Shown here one piece after another: positions 25,716 through 35,204 of a stretch of DNA of 64,000 bases. Made by a program: the position numbers and the translations under genes. Each line of letters starts with the position of its first letter. Within the stretch, counting starts at the first letter, position 1. The notes below the pieces were generated by a model. It was not told where the DNA came from. It ran no database searches and worked only from the letters and a program-made list of their open reading frames with translations. This DNA comes from WS-9 sp036274595 (GTDB lineage Bacteria > Eisenbacteria > RBG-16-71-46 > SZUA-252), in assembly GCA_036274595.1 (NCBI GenBank), contig DASUFL010000053.1, forward strand, positions 1 through 64,000, written 5' to 3'.

Positions 25716-26678
25716 GTGGGGCGAAAGCGGCCGTTCCGTCCTCTGCGGCAGGCGATCGAGGCGGGCGCGCTCCGCACGCTCGGGTGGATCGCGCGGTCCC
25801 TCTCCTTCGAGCGCGCGAGCGATCTGGGCGCCTTCGTGGGACGCCTGGCGTGGCGTCTCCTCGGCCGCCGCCGCCACATCGCGATCGACAATGTCACGCG
25901 CGCGCTCGGCCCGGAGCCAGGGGGCGAGCCTGCCGAGGCGATCGCGCGCCGCGCGGTGGAGCAGCTCGGCCGGACCTTCGTCGAGTTCCTGGCCCTTCCC
26001 GCGCACTCGCGGGAGTCGCTCCTCGCCCGGATCGAGCTCACGGGCTTCGACCCCGCGCGGCCGTGGGTCGAGAAAGGGAAGGGCGCCGTCTTCGTCACCG
26101 GACATTTCGGAAACTGGGAGCTCTTGGGGGCCGCGGTCGGCTGGACGTACGGGCCGGTTCACTACGTGCTGCCGCGGCAGACCAATGCGGCGAGCGACGC
26201 GTACCTGAACGGGATCCGGCGCGATCTCGGGATCACCTGCCACGCCATCGAGGACGGGATGCTCGCGCCGATGCGCGCGCTCAAGCGCGGCGGGCTCCTC
26301 GGCATGCTGGGCGATCAGGACGCGCGGAAGATCGGGATCCACGTCCCGTTCTTCGGTCGTCCCGCGTCGACGCTCACGGGACCGGCGCGCCTCGCGATCG
26401 CGGCGAACGTTCCGATCGTGATCGGAATGATGGAGCGGGCAGGACGGGGCCGGTTCCGCGCTTGGGTGGCGCGCATCCTCGAGCCGTCCCCCGGCGCCGA
26501 CGAGCACGCCGAGGTCGAGCGCTTGACGCGCGATGTCAACGAGACGCTCGAAGACGTGATCCGCGCGCGTCCGGATCACTGGTACTGGATTCACCGGCGG
26601 TGGAAGACGCCGCCGCCCGCGCCGCCGCCGCCCGCGCCGCCGCCCGCCGCCGCGGACGCGGCGCTCAGGAGGTCGTGA
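25716..26678 (+). CDS. Lipid A biosynthesis acyltransferase (LpxL/HtrB family)
   Basis: This 320-residue inner-membrane acyltransferase adds secondary acyl chains to lipid A or related glycolipids. The catalytic motif is HFGNWELLG (the H-x4-D/E motif of the family), with upstream HIAIDNVTRALG and downstream GDQDARKIGIHVPFFGRPAS, both family signatures. The C-terminus WYWIHRRWKTPPPAP ends in a Pro/Ala tail that is not conserved. The GTG start lies one base after the dprA stop. Its presence supports an outer membrane with lipid A or a similar acylated lipid. The end overlaps the convergent DUF3467 gene by 14 bases. Confidence 0.92.
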   Translation: MGRKRPFRPLRQAIEAGALRTLGWIARSLSFERASDLGAFVGRLAWRLLGRRRHIAIDNVTRALGPEPGGEPAEAIARRAVEQLGRTFVEFLALPAHSRESLLARIELTGFDPARPWVEKGKGAVFVTGHFGNWELLGAAVGWTYGPVHYVLPRQTNAASDAYLNGIRRDLGITCHAIEDGMLAPMRALKRGGLLGMLGDQDARKIGIHVPFFGRPASTLTGPARLAIAANVPIVIGMMERAGRGRFRAWVARILEPSPGADEHAEVERLTRDVNETLEDVIRARPDHWYWIHRRWKTPPPAPPPPAPPPAAADAALRRS

Positions 26679-26979
26679 AGCCGATCCCCTTCGACTGGTT
26701 CTCGTCGAGCGTGTGGATCTTGCCGTACGACTCCTCGTACTTCTTCACGTTCGTCTCGAGCGCGTTCAGGAGCGCGCGCACGTTGGGCGGCGTCATCACC
26801 ACCCGCGCGAAGACCTTGCTCTTCGGCGTTCCGGGCAGCACCCGCGCGAAGTCGAGAACGAACTCCGACAGGGAGTGGCTGATCACGACGAAGTTCGAAT
26901 AGATCCCCTCCGCCTCCCGTTCGCCGATCTCCATGTTGAGCTGGGGCGGCCCTCCAGGGCCGGGGCGCTTGCCTTCCAT
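26665..26979 (-). CDS. DUF3467 family protein
   Basis: The 104-residue protein contains GIYSNFVVISHSLSEFVLDF, the centre of the DUF3467 family, followed by RVVMTPPNVRALLNALETNV and KKYEESYG. No enzyme motif is present and the family has no known function. The ATG is chosen because AGAGGAGG lies just upstream; a TTG 21 bases earlier would include the ribosome site. It has its own promoter and is transcribed away from the histidine-kinase-like gene. Confidence 0.92.
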   Translation of the reverse strand: MEGKRPGPGGPPQLNMEIGEREAEGIYSNFVVISHSLSEFVLDFARVLPGTPKSKVFARVVMTPPNVRALLNALETNVKKYEESYGKIHTLDENQSKGIGFTTS

Positions 26980-27025
26980 TGATAATCCTCCTCTTTCCAA
27001 CGAGTTACATCTGGACGCTCACCTC

Positions 27026-27055
27026 AAGATAAGGCCCCATCCTGCCGTAAATCAA
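27026..27055 (-). promoter_or_regulatory. Sigma-70 type promoter for the DUF3467 gene
   Basis: On the - strand the sequence reads TTGATT (27055-27050), 18 bases, then TATCTT (27031-27026). This would start a transcript with a ~40-base leader ending in the AGAGGAGG ribosome site. No equally good promoter is visible for the divergent kinase-like gene. Confidence 0.6.
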
Positions 27056-27148
27056 TTCGTATCAAGGGCGGGAGCCTCCGTGGCTCCGTCGGGCCACCGG
27101 CCCACCAGCCCCGAGCGCTGCCCACGACTTGGAACCGGAGGGGAATGG

Positions 27149-29383
27149 ATGGGCGTCAAGCGGTCGTCCGGATCGGCACGGGTGGAAGAGCAGCTCGTCC
27201 TCGAGTGGAAGCGCTACGCGGCCCGCCGCGTGCGCTCGGCCGACAAGGTCGCCGCCGGCGCGTGCTTCCTCGAGCCACGGCCATGCCCGTTCGAGGCTCG
27301 CCCCGATTTCGAGACGCGCTTCGTCCAGGACTGCGTGCACTGCGCGCGCGTCCACGACGCGGCCGAGCGGACGGGGGTCGCGTCGCCCGGATCGTCGGGC
27401 GTGCTCCCGACCTTGCCGCTCCTGACCCGCCTCCTCGAGGAGGAAGGGAACGGCCTGGCGCCGTCCGCGGGCGGAGACGGCGAGGATGGACGCTGGCGCG
27501 CCGCGGCCATCTTCCTCCGCGCGCTCCCGCTGCTCCACGCATCCTCGCTTTCGGATCGCACCGCACGGATCCTGCTCGCCGCGATCGCGCGCGCGTACGA
27601 GGACGTGGTCGACACGATCCTGTTCTTCGAGGTCCCGTCCGAATCCTCGTCCCTCTCGCTCCTCGCCGCGTTCCGCCACGCCGATCTGGACGTGGGTCTC
27701 CCCGCGGCGGGGGGTCCGATCGACGTGGACGCGCTGGAGTCGACCGGTGCGTTCGACGGCGCCGTATTCGATCGCCTGCGCGAAGCACCGATCGCACTCG
27801 ATCAGGATCGCGATCTGATCTCGGACGCCGTCTTCGAAGGGCGCACGGCGATCGTGCCCCGTCCCTCGCGCGAGCTCAGGCTCCCGACGCTCCTGGTCGA
27901 GCACCTTCCGGACGCGCCGGTCGCGATCCTGCCGGTCTTTGGACGGGAGCGCGTGCGGGGGCTTCTCGTCGTCTCGGCGGCGGCGGGGATCGCGGGATGG
28001 ACGTCGGACCAGATGGAGCTCCTGACCGCGATCACGTCCCAGACCGGGATCGCGCTCGAGGCGGCCGGGCTTCTCGACGTGGCGCGCCGCCGGGGAACCG
28101 GGCTTCGCGCGCTCCTCGGGCTCGCCGTAGCGTCGCTCAAGACGCACCGCCCCGAGATTCTCGAGGCGGCGCTCTCCACGCTCGCGGCGTCGCTCGAAGC
28201 CCCGGCGGGCGTGGCGTGGACCTGGCAGCCGCGCGGCACCGAAACGGGGCCGACGCGCCCCGACGTGCTGCCCGTGACTCACGGAGATCCCGCGGCGGAG
28301 GAGGCCGACCTTCTCGAGATGGGGGTCTCGCTCCGCCACTGGCTCGAGGCCGACCCGAGGCCGATCGTGATCGACGACGTGCGGACCGATCCCCGCCTTC
28401 CGGGGACGCTCCCGCCTACGTGGCTCTCGGCGCTCGCGGTTCCGCTCAAATCGGAGGACGTGATCCGCGGCGCCGTCCTGCTCGTCCGGACCGGCGCGGA
28501 CGGCGCGTCGCCCCGTCCGTTCCCGTCCGACGACGTCGCGATCGCGGAGCTCGGCGCTTCGATCGTCGCGCTGGTCGCGACGCGCGATCACATGGAGGGC
28601 GCCGCGTCGCGCGCTGAACGGCGCGTGCAGGAGCTCGAAGCGCAGCTTCGCCACGCGGACAAGATGTCGGTCGTCGGCGAGCGCGGCATCCAGGTGGCGC
28701 AGGAGATCCGGAACCCGATCGCGGCCATCACCGGCTTCGCGCGGCGCGCGCTCCGCACGATGGACGAGGGGGATCCGAACCGGGAGGCGATCGAGATCAT
28801 CCTCCGCGAGACCGACCGCCTCGAGCGGATCTTGGTCGAGCAGGTCTCGCTCGCGCAGATGACGCGCCCGAGGCTCAAGCTCCAGAGCTTGAACGCGCTC
28901 GTGCAGGAAGTGCTCGAGCTCCAGTCGGAGGAGCTGGTGCGCCGCCGCGTGCGACTCTTGAAGCGGCTCTCGCCCGAAGTGCCGAGCCTCCTTCTCGACG
29001 GCGAGAAGATGAGGCACGTGCTCCTCCACATCCTCCAGTACGCGCTCCAGCAGGTCCCGAGCGGCGGCCGCGTGCGCGTCGAGACCCGGACCGGAACGGG
29101 ACACGTGCAGGCCGAGATCGCGCACGACGGCCCCAAGACGCCGGGCGAGAGCCTCGACCGTCTCTTCGTTCCGTTCTCCATGTCGCGGCGCTATGGCGCG
29201 GGCGTGGGGCTCGCGGTCGCCTACCAGATCGTGCGGGAGCATGGCGGGGAGATCCGGGCGCGGAGCGAAGGGGACTGGAGCAGCATCCTCACCATCTATC
29301 TGCCGGTCCGCGAGAACCAGGACCGCCGCGGCAAGCCCGACCGGCGGGCCGGCCGCAACGACCGCAGACGACGCCTGGCCTAG
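27149..29383 (+). CDS. GAF-domain histidine-kinase-like protein without the phospho-acceptor His
   Basis: The 744-residue soluble protein has an N-terminal Cys cluster (CFLEPRPCPFE through CVHCARVH, residues ~32-70), which could bind metal. A GAF-like domain (~200-350) follows, then a second GAF-like domain (~355-500), a coiled coil and a transmitter module. In the dimerisation helix the motif reads AQEIRNPIAAI, with Gln (residue 518) where kinases have His. The ATP-binding domain has lost the N-box Asn (LQYALQQ, Tyr 631) and the first Gly box reads HDGPKTP, while GAGVGLAVA is intact. It is probably a pseudokinase sensor or scaffold. No response regulator is adjacent. GGAGGGG precedes the ATG. 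Confidence 0.88.
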   Translation: MGVKRSSGSARVEEQLVLEWKRYAARRVRSADKVAAGACFLEPRPCPFEARPDFETRFVQDCVHCARVHDAAERTGVASPGSSGVLPTLPLLTRLLEEEGNGLAPSAGGDGEDGRWRAAAIFLRALPLLHASSLSDRTARILLAAIARAYEDVVDTILFFEVPSESSSLSLLAAFRHADLDVGLPAAGGPIDVDALESTGAFDGAVFDRLREAPIALDQDRDLISDAVFEGRTAIVPRPSRELRLPTLLVEHLPDAPVAILPVFGRERVRGLLVVSAAAGIAGWTSDQMELLTAITSQTGIALEAAGLLDVARRRGTGLRALLGLAVASLKTHRPEILEAALSTLAASLEAPAGVAWTWQPRGTETGPTRPDVLPVTHGDPAAEEADLLEMGVSLRHWLEADPRPIVIDDVRTDPRLPGTLPPTWLSALAVPLKSEDVIRGAVLLVRTGADGASPRPFPSDDVAIAELGASIVALVATRDHMEGAASRAERRVQELEAQLRHADKMSVVGERGIQVAQEIRNPIAAITGFARRALRTMDEGDPNREAIEIILRETDRLERILVEQVSLAQMTRPRLKLQSLNALVQEVLELQSEELVRRRVRLLKRLSPEVPSLLLDGEKMRHVLLHILQYALQQVPSGGRVRVETRTGTGHVQAEIAHDGPKTPGESLDRLFVPFSMSRRYGAGVGLAVAYQIVREHGGEIRARSEGDWSSILTIYLPVRENQDRRGKPDRRAGRNDRRRRLA

Positions 29384-29417
29384 CGCTTCCGGGCGCGCCC
29401 GGAAGCCGGTCCCGGCG

Positions 29418-29447
29418 TTGACCCTCCCGCTTCGACCGTGGTAGAGT
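29418..29447 (+). promoter_or_regulatory. Sigma-70 type promoter for the tRNA-Phe/tRNA-Thr pair
   Basis: TTGACC, 18 bases, TAGAGT, ending 11 bases before the mature 5' end of tRNA-Phe. The layout matches the promoters at 21695 and 48982. Confidence 0.7.
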
Positions 29448-29458
29448 CGCCGCCCGGC

Positions 29459-29534
29459 GCGACCCTAGCTCAGTTGGTAGAGCACCACACTGAAAATGTG
29501 GGTGTCCGCAGTTCGATTCTGCGGGGTCGCACCA
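29459..29534 (+). tRNA. tRNA-Phe (GAA)
   Basis: A complete cloverleaf with acceptor GCGACCC/GGGTCGC, D-arm TAGCTCAGTTGGTAGAGC, anticodon stem-loop CCACA-CTGAAAA-TGTGG with GAA, T-loop TTCGATT, and encoded CCA. Confidence 0.97.
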
Positions 29535-29577
29535 CTTTATGACTGCCTGATCGCGTTTCACGCGACTTCGCTATCGG

Positions 29578-29653
29578 GCTGGTGTAGCTCAGCTGGTAGA
29601 GCACGTCACTCGTAATGACGGGGTCACCGGTTCGATTCCGGTCACCAGCTCCA
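29578..29653 (+). tRNA. tRNA-Thr (CGT)
   Basis: A complete cloverleaf with acceptor GCTGGTG/CACCAGC, anticodon stem-loop CGTCA-CTCGTAA-TGACG with anticodon CGT (reads ACG), T-loop TTCGATT, and encoded CCA. It lies 43 bases after tRNA-Phe and is probably co-transcribed. Confidence 0.97.
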
Positions 29654-29755
29654 CTCCCCGGGTCGGCCGGCCCAGACCCTCGGCCACTCACGGACGTTCA
29701 CGATCACGCCGCGCGCCCCCCCAGGGGGGCCGCGGCGCACGCACGGGGCCACTCC

Positions 29756-31156
29756 ATGACCGATCCATCCCGTAACGACCCGCTCGCGGGGCTCATGGTG
29801 AGCGCGTCCGGCGTGCGCGGCATCGTCGGGGAGGCCCTGACCCCCGACGTCGTGCTTCGCGTGACGGCGGCGCTCGGGTCCTTCTTGCGACAGGGCCCCA
29901 TCGTGGTCGGCCGGGACACCCGCCCGACCGGGGCCTGGATCTCCCGGTTCGTCCAGGCGGTCCTCGTCGCCTCGGGGCGGGACGTCGTGGACGTCGGGAT
30001 CGCGCCGACCCCCACCGTCCTCTTTGCCATCCGCCATCACGACGCTGCCGGAGGCATCGCGGTCACCGCCAGCCACAACCCCGCTCCCTGGAACGCGCTC
30101 AAGCTCTTCGGTCCGGGGGGAACCTTTCTCAGCCCGGCGCAGTCCGAAGAGGTTGCACGGCGGGCGCGGGAGGGGGTGCGCTCCTGGACGCGGCACGACG
30201 GGATCGGCGCCTTCCTGGCCGATGACGAGGCGATCGGGCGGCACCGGGAGGCGATCCTCGCGCTTCCGGCGCTCACGCCGGATCGGATCCGCGAGCGGCG
30301 GTTCCGGGTTGCCGTGGATGCGGTCAACGGCGCCGGATCGATCGCGGGCCCCGCGATCCTCGAGGCGCTCGGATGCGAGGTGCACGCGATCCACTGCACG
30401 CCGAACGGGAACTTCCCGCGCGTGGCGGAGCCCTTGCCCGAGAATCTCGGCGACCTGGGAGCCGAGGTGAAGCGCACCGGCGCCGCGGTGGGCTTCGCGT
30501 ACGACCCGGACGCGGACCGGCTCGCGATCGTGGACGAGGAGGGGCGCCCGATCGGCGAGGAGCGGACGCTCCAGATCGCGGTCGACTGGGCGCTCGCGCG
30601 CACGCCGGGGCTCGTGGTGGTGAACGCGTCGACCTCGATGGGGGTCGAGGCGATCGCCAGGCGGCATGGATCGACCGTGCTTCGGTCGCGCGTGGGCGAG
30701 GCCCACGTGGCGCAGCTCCTCCTCGAGCGCGAGGGAGCCATCGGCGGTGAAGGGAACGGCGGCGTGATCTATCCCGCGCTCCATGCGACGCGGGACGGGA
30801 TCCTCGCGGCCGCGATCACGCTCGACTGGCTCGCTCAGGACGCGCGTCCCCTGTCCGCGCGGATCGCGGAGCTGCCGCCGCTCGTCATGGTGAAGAAGAC
30901 GCTGCCGCTTCGTCTTAACGACGCGGCGGCGCTCGCGGACACGCTCGCGCGGAGCTTCCCGGACGCGGAGCGGAATGTATTGGACGGCGAAAAGTACCTC
31001 TGGGAAGATGCATGGGTACAAGTGCGCGCATCCGGGACGGAGCCCATCGTGCGCATCCTGGCGGAGGCGGGTTCGCGCGAGCGCGCGGACGACCTCGTCC
31101 GCCGCGCGGCCGACGCAGTCGGCCGCTCTCAAGGCAGTGCAGCGAACAAAGCCTGA
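29756..31156 (+). CDS. glmM: Phosphoglucosamine mutase / phosphohexomutase
   Basis: The enzyme interconverts glucosamine-6-phosphate and glucosamine-1-phosphate for UDP-GlcNAc synthesis. The 466-residue protein has the phosphoserine loop VTASHNPAPWNALKLF, the metal loop YDPDADRLAIV, the sugar loop GGEGNGGVI and the phosphate-binding RASGTEPIVRI. The GEGNGG sugar loop resembles archaeal-type GlmM and phosphomannomutases rather than the GEQSGH of E. coli GlmM, so substrate specificity rests on the adjacent glmS. The ATG is chosen as the first in-frame start after the tRNA, with GGGG upstream. Confidence 0.88.
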   Translation: MTDPSRNDPLAGLMVSASGVRGIVGEALTPDVVLRVTAALGSFLRQGPIVVGRDTRPTGAWISRFVQAVLVASGRDVVDVGIAPTPTVLFAIRHHDAAGGIAVTASHNPAPWNALKLFGPGGTFLSPAQSEEVARRAREGVRSWTRHDGIGAFLADDEAIGRHREAILALPALTPDRIRERRFRVAVDAVNGAGSIAGPAILEALGCEVHAIHCTPNGNFPRVAEPLPENLGDLGAEVKRTGAAVGFAYDPDADRLAIVDEEGRPIGEERTLQIAVDWALARTPGLVVVNASTSMGVEAIARRHGSTVLRSRVGEAHVAQLLLEREGAIGGEGNGGVIYPALHATRDGILAAAITLDWLAQDARPLSARIAELPPLVMVKKTLPLRLNDAAALADTLARSFPDAERNVLDGEKYLWEDAWVQVRASGTEPIVRILAEAGSRERADDLVRRAADAVGRSQGSAANKA

Positions 31157-31170
31157 GGGGGGCTTCTAGC

Positions 31171-32996
<1,826 letters not shown>

Positions 32997-33000
<4 letters not shown>

Positions 33001-33407
33001 GCGCAGCGAAGGTCGAAGCCGGCCGGGTCGTCAAGACCGACAGCGCGCCGAATGCCATCGGCCCCTACGCGCAGGGCCGCACCGGCGCCCTCGCGGGGCG
33101 GTGGATCGTCACGTCGGGGCAGGTCGGGATCGACCCCGCAACGCAGAAGCTCGTGTCCGGCGGCGTCGCCGCCGAGACGGAGCGCGCCATCCAGAATCTC
33201 GAAGCCATCCTCAAGGCGGGCGGTGGATCGCTCGCCGACATCGTGAAGACCACGGTATTCCTCGCCGACATGGCGGAGTTCCGCGCGATGAACGAGGTCT
33301 ACGCCAGGATGATGGGGGAGCCTTACCCCTCGCGCAGCACCATCGCCGTCCGCGAGCTGCCGCTCTCCGCCCGGGTCGAGATCGAGGCCTGGGCGTTCGT
33401 GGCGTGA
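32997..33407 (+). CDS. ridA: RidA family enamine/imine deaminase
   Basis: RidA hydrolyses reactive enamines formed by PLP enzymes such as threonine dehydratase. The 136-residue protein has APNAIGPYAQGR, SGQVGIDPATQKL, the substrate-binding Arg region PYPSRSTIAVREL and the C-terminal VEIEAWAFVA. The GTG start overlaps the glmS stop by 4 bases, and its own stop overlaps the selD start in the same way, so translation of the three genes is likely coupled. Confidence 0.94.
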
Positions 33408-34459
33408 GCCACACCCGCGAGGACATCTTCCGCCTCACCGAGCAAGTCTCCTGCGCTGGCTGAGCGTCGAAGCTGGGTCCGGAGGACCTGCGCCAGGTGC
33501 TGAAAGGGCTCCCGGCTCCACCGAGGAGCGGGCGAGTGCTGGTCGGCCCCGAAACATGGGACGATGCCGGCGTGTACAAGATCTCGCCCAAGCTCGCTCT
33601 CGTCCAGACGGTGGACTTCCTGACCCCGGTCGTGAACGACCCACAGGACTATGGACGGATCGCCGCGGCCAACGCGCTGAGCGACGTCTACGCGATGGGC
33701 GGGAAGCCCGTGTCCGCGCTCTCGATCGTCTGCTTCCCGGAGGGAGGCGACCTCGAGATCCTGCGCCTCATGCTGAAGGGAGGCGCGGAGATGCTGCGCA
33801 AGGCGGGCGTGGCTCTCCTCGGCGGACATTCGGTGCGCGACCGCGAGATCAAGTTCGGCTTCGCGGTGACGGGGGAGATCCATCCCAAGCGCGTGATCGC
33901 GAACTCGGGCGCGCGGAAGGGGGACCTTCTCGTGCTCACGAAGCCGCTCGGGATCGGGATTCTCGCGACCGCGCTGAAGCGCCGGCTCCTGCCCAGGGCG
34001 ACGCTCGCCCTGGCGACGCGCCAGATGCAGCAGCTCAACGAGGCCGCCGCGGCCGCGATGCTGGCCGAGCGCGCGACCGCCGCGACCGACATCTCGGGCT
34101 TCGGCCTGCTCGGGCACTCGCTCAACATCGCGCGCGCGAGCAAGAAGACGATCCGGATCTGGAGCCGCGCGGTGCCGCTCCTGCCCGGTGTGCTCGAGTT
34201 CGCGGCGAGCGGCGTGGCTCCGGCCGGGCTCCATTCCAACGCGGCGTACCTGGCGCCCGAAACGCGGTACGATGAGGCCGTTCCCGAGCCGCTTCGCATG
34301 GCGTTGGTGGATCCGCAGACCTCCGGAGGGCTCCTCATCGCCGTCGCGCCGTCGCGCGTGAAGACCCTCCTCGGCCGCCTCAAGCGCGCGCGCATCCAGG
34401 CGGCCGTGATCGGCGAAGTGCTCGCGCGCGCCGCCGCGCCCATCGAGGTCGCGGCTTGA
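33404..34459 (+). CDS. selD: Selenide, water dikinase (SelD), a selenocysteine-containing selenoprotein
   Basis: SelD makes selenophosphate from selenide and ATP, the selenium donor for selenocysteine and selenouridine. The frame runs through an in-frame TGA at 33461, codon 20, in the context VSCAG-U-ASKLGPEDLRQVL. This is exactly the catalytic Cys/Sec position of SelD. Downstream are DDAGVYKISP, ANALSDVYAMGGKP, GGHSVRDREIKFG, TDISGFGLLGH and DPQTSGGLLIAV, all SelD motifs, for a total of 351 residues. The start is GTG overlapping the ridA stop. A stem-loop follows the TGA, and tRNA-Sec lies 6 bases after the stop. Read without recoding it would look like a broken gene. Confidence 0.96.
33475..33489 (+). 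promoter_or_regulatory. Candidate bacterial SECIS stem-loop
   Basis: GGGTCC (33475-33480), loop GGA, GGACCT (33484-33489), a 6-bp stem including one G-T pair. The loop starts 17 bases after the TGA at 33461-33463 and begins with G, as expected for a SelB-recognised SECIS inside the coding sequence. Confidence 0.7.
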
Positions 34460-34465
34460 CCGGAA

Positions 34466-34563
34466 GGGGACGGATGGGTTCTGGTGGACTCCGAGGACTT
34501 CAAATCCTTCTGTCGGGCGTCTCTGACGTCCGAGGTGGGTTCGATTCCCACACGTTCCCGCCA
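34466..34563 (+). tRNA. selC: tRNA-Sec (TCA)
   Basis: This is a 98-base tRNA with selenocysteine-specific form. Acceptor GGGGACG pairs with CGTTCCC, with an eighth position that would be G-A. The 6-bp D-stem is GGGTTC/GGACTC with a 4-base loop. The anticodon stem-loop is GAGGA-CTTCAAA-TCCTT with TCA. The long variable arm has an 8-bp stem (CGGGCGTC/GACGTCCG), the T-arm is GTGGG/CCCAC, and the discriminator is G with encoded CCA. It follows selD by 6 bases and is probably on the same transcript. Confidence 0.95.
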
Positions 34564-34573
34564 CGCTCCCTGC

Positions 34574-35194
34574 GTGGATAGAGCCGCGACCGGGGCCCCG
34601 ACGATCCGCTTCCTCCTCGCGCTGGCCCTGGTGATTGCCGCCGCACTCACGCCGGGCGCCGCTCGGGCGCAGGTGCCCGGCGCCTCACCCGGCGGAGTGT
34701 TCGTGCCGCCCCCGCGCGACTCCGTGGTCGTCACGCCGAGCGTGCCCCAGGCTCCCGAGCCCAAGAAGGAGAAGGCGGTCCCGGACACGACGAAGCACCG
34801 GTCGTCTCCGTTCAAGGTGATGCTCCGCTCCGCCGCCCTGCCGGGGTGGGGTCAGGTATACAATGGCAAGCTGGTCAAAGCGGGCGTCGTGGTGGCGGGC
34901 GAGGGCTTTCTCGTGTACAAAGCGTTGTCGGAGCTGTCGAAAGAGAACGACGCGATCCACCTCCAGGAATCCCTCGACCCGGACACGCCCGAGTACGACC
35001 AGGCCGTCCGCGACCAGGAATCGCACATGAATCAGAAGATCAACTACATCTGGTGGGCCGCCGCGGTCCACCTCCTCCAGATGGCCGACGCCTACGTCGA
35101 CGCCAACCTCGCGGATTGGAGCGCCGAGGTCGGCCCCGATCCGGCTCGAGCCGCGGGGACGCGCGTCGCCCTGGCCTACCGCGTCCGGTTCTGA
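34574..35194 (+). CDS. DUF5683 domain membrane/envelope protein
   Basis: The ~206-residue protein has a signal-like hydrophobic N-terminus (FLLALALVIAAALTPGAARA), then a Pro-rich stretch, then FKVMLRSAALPGWGQVYNGK followed by LVKAGVVVAGEGFLVYKA. The SAALPGWGQVYNGK pattern identifies the DUF5683 family, common in Bacteroidota and relatives and of unknown function. A second hydrophobic stretch (INYIWWAAAVHLLQMADAYV) completes the domain. The start is GTG 34574, directly after tRNA-Sec, without a clear ribosome site, so the exact start is uncertain. Confidence 0.8.
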   Translation: MDRAATGAPTIRFLLALALVIAAALTPGAARAQVPGASPGGVFVPPPRDSVVVTPSVPQAPEPKKEKAVPDTTKHRSSPFKVMLRSAALPGWGQVYNGKLVKAGVVVAGEGFLVYKALSELSKENDAIHLQESLDPDTPEYDQAVRDQESHMNQKINYIWWAAAVHLLQMADAYVDANLADWSAEVGPDPARAAGTRVALAYRVRF

Positions 35195-35204
35195 GCCCCA
35201 CGAC

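Noticed and set aside
27062..29242. Long - strand open frame of 726 codons opposite the kinase-like gene
   Set aside because: No recognisable domain; the + strand frame has clear GAF and HATPase features and a ribosome site.
29711..29755. C7/G6 run before glmM considered as a terminator or regulatory hairpin
   Set aside because: The arms are almost adjacent, leaving too small a loop, and no T-run follows.
31157..31170. glmS ribozyme
   Set aside because: The gap between glmM and glmS is only 14 bases, too short for the ribozyme.
33404..33463. selD looks like a pseudogene or a short 19-residue frame ended by TGA
   Set aside because: The TGA lies exactly at the catalytic Cys/Sec site, the frame continues as SelD, a stem-loop follows, and tRNA-Sec is adjacent. 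Recoding explains it.
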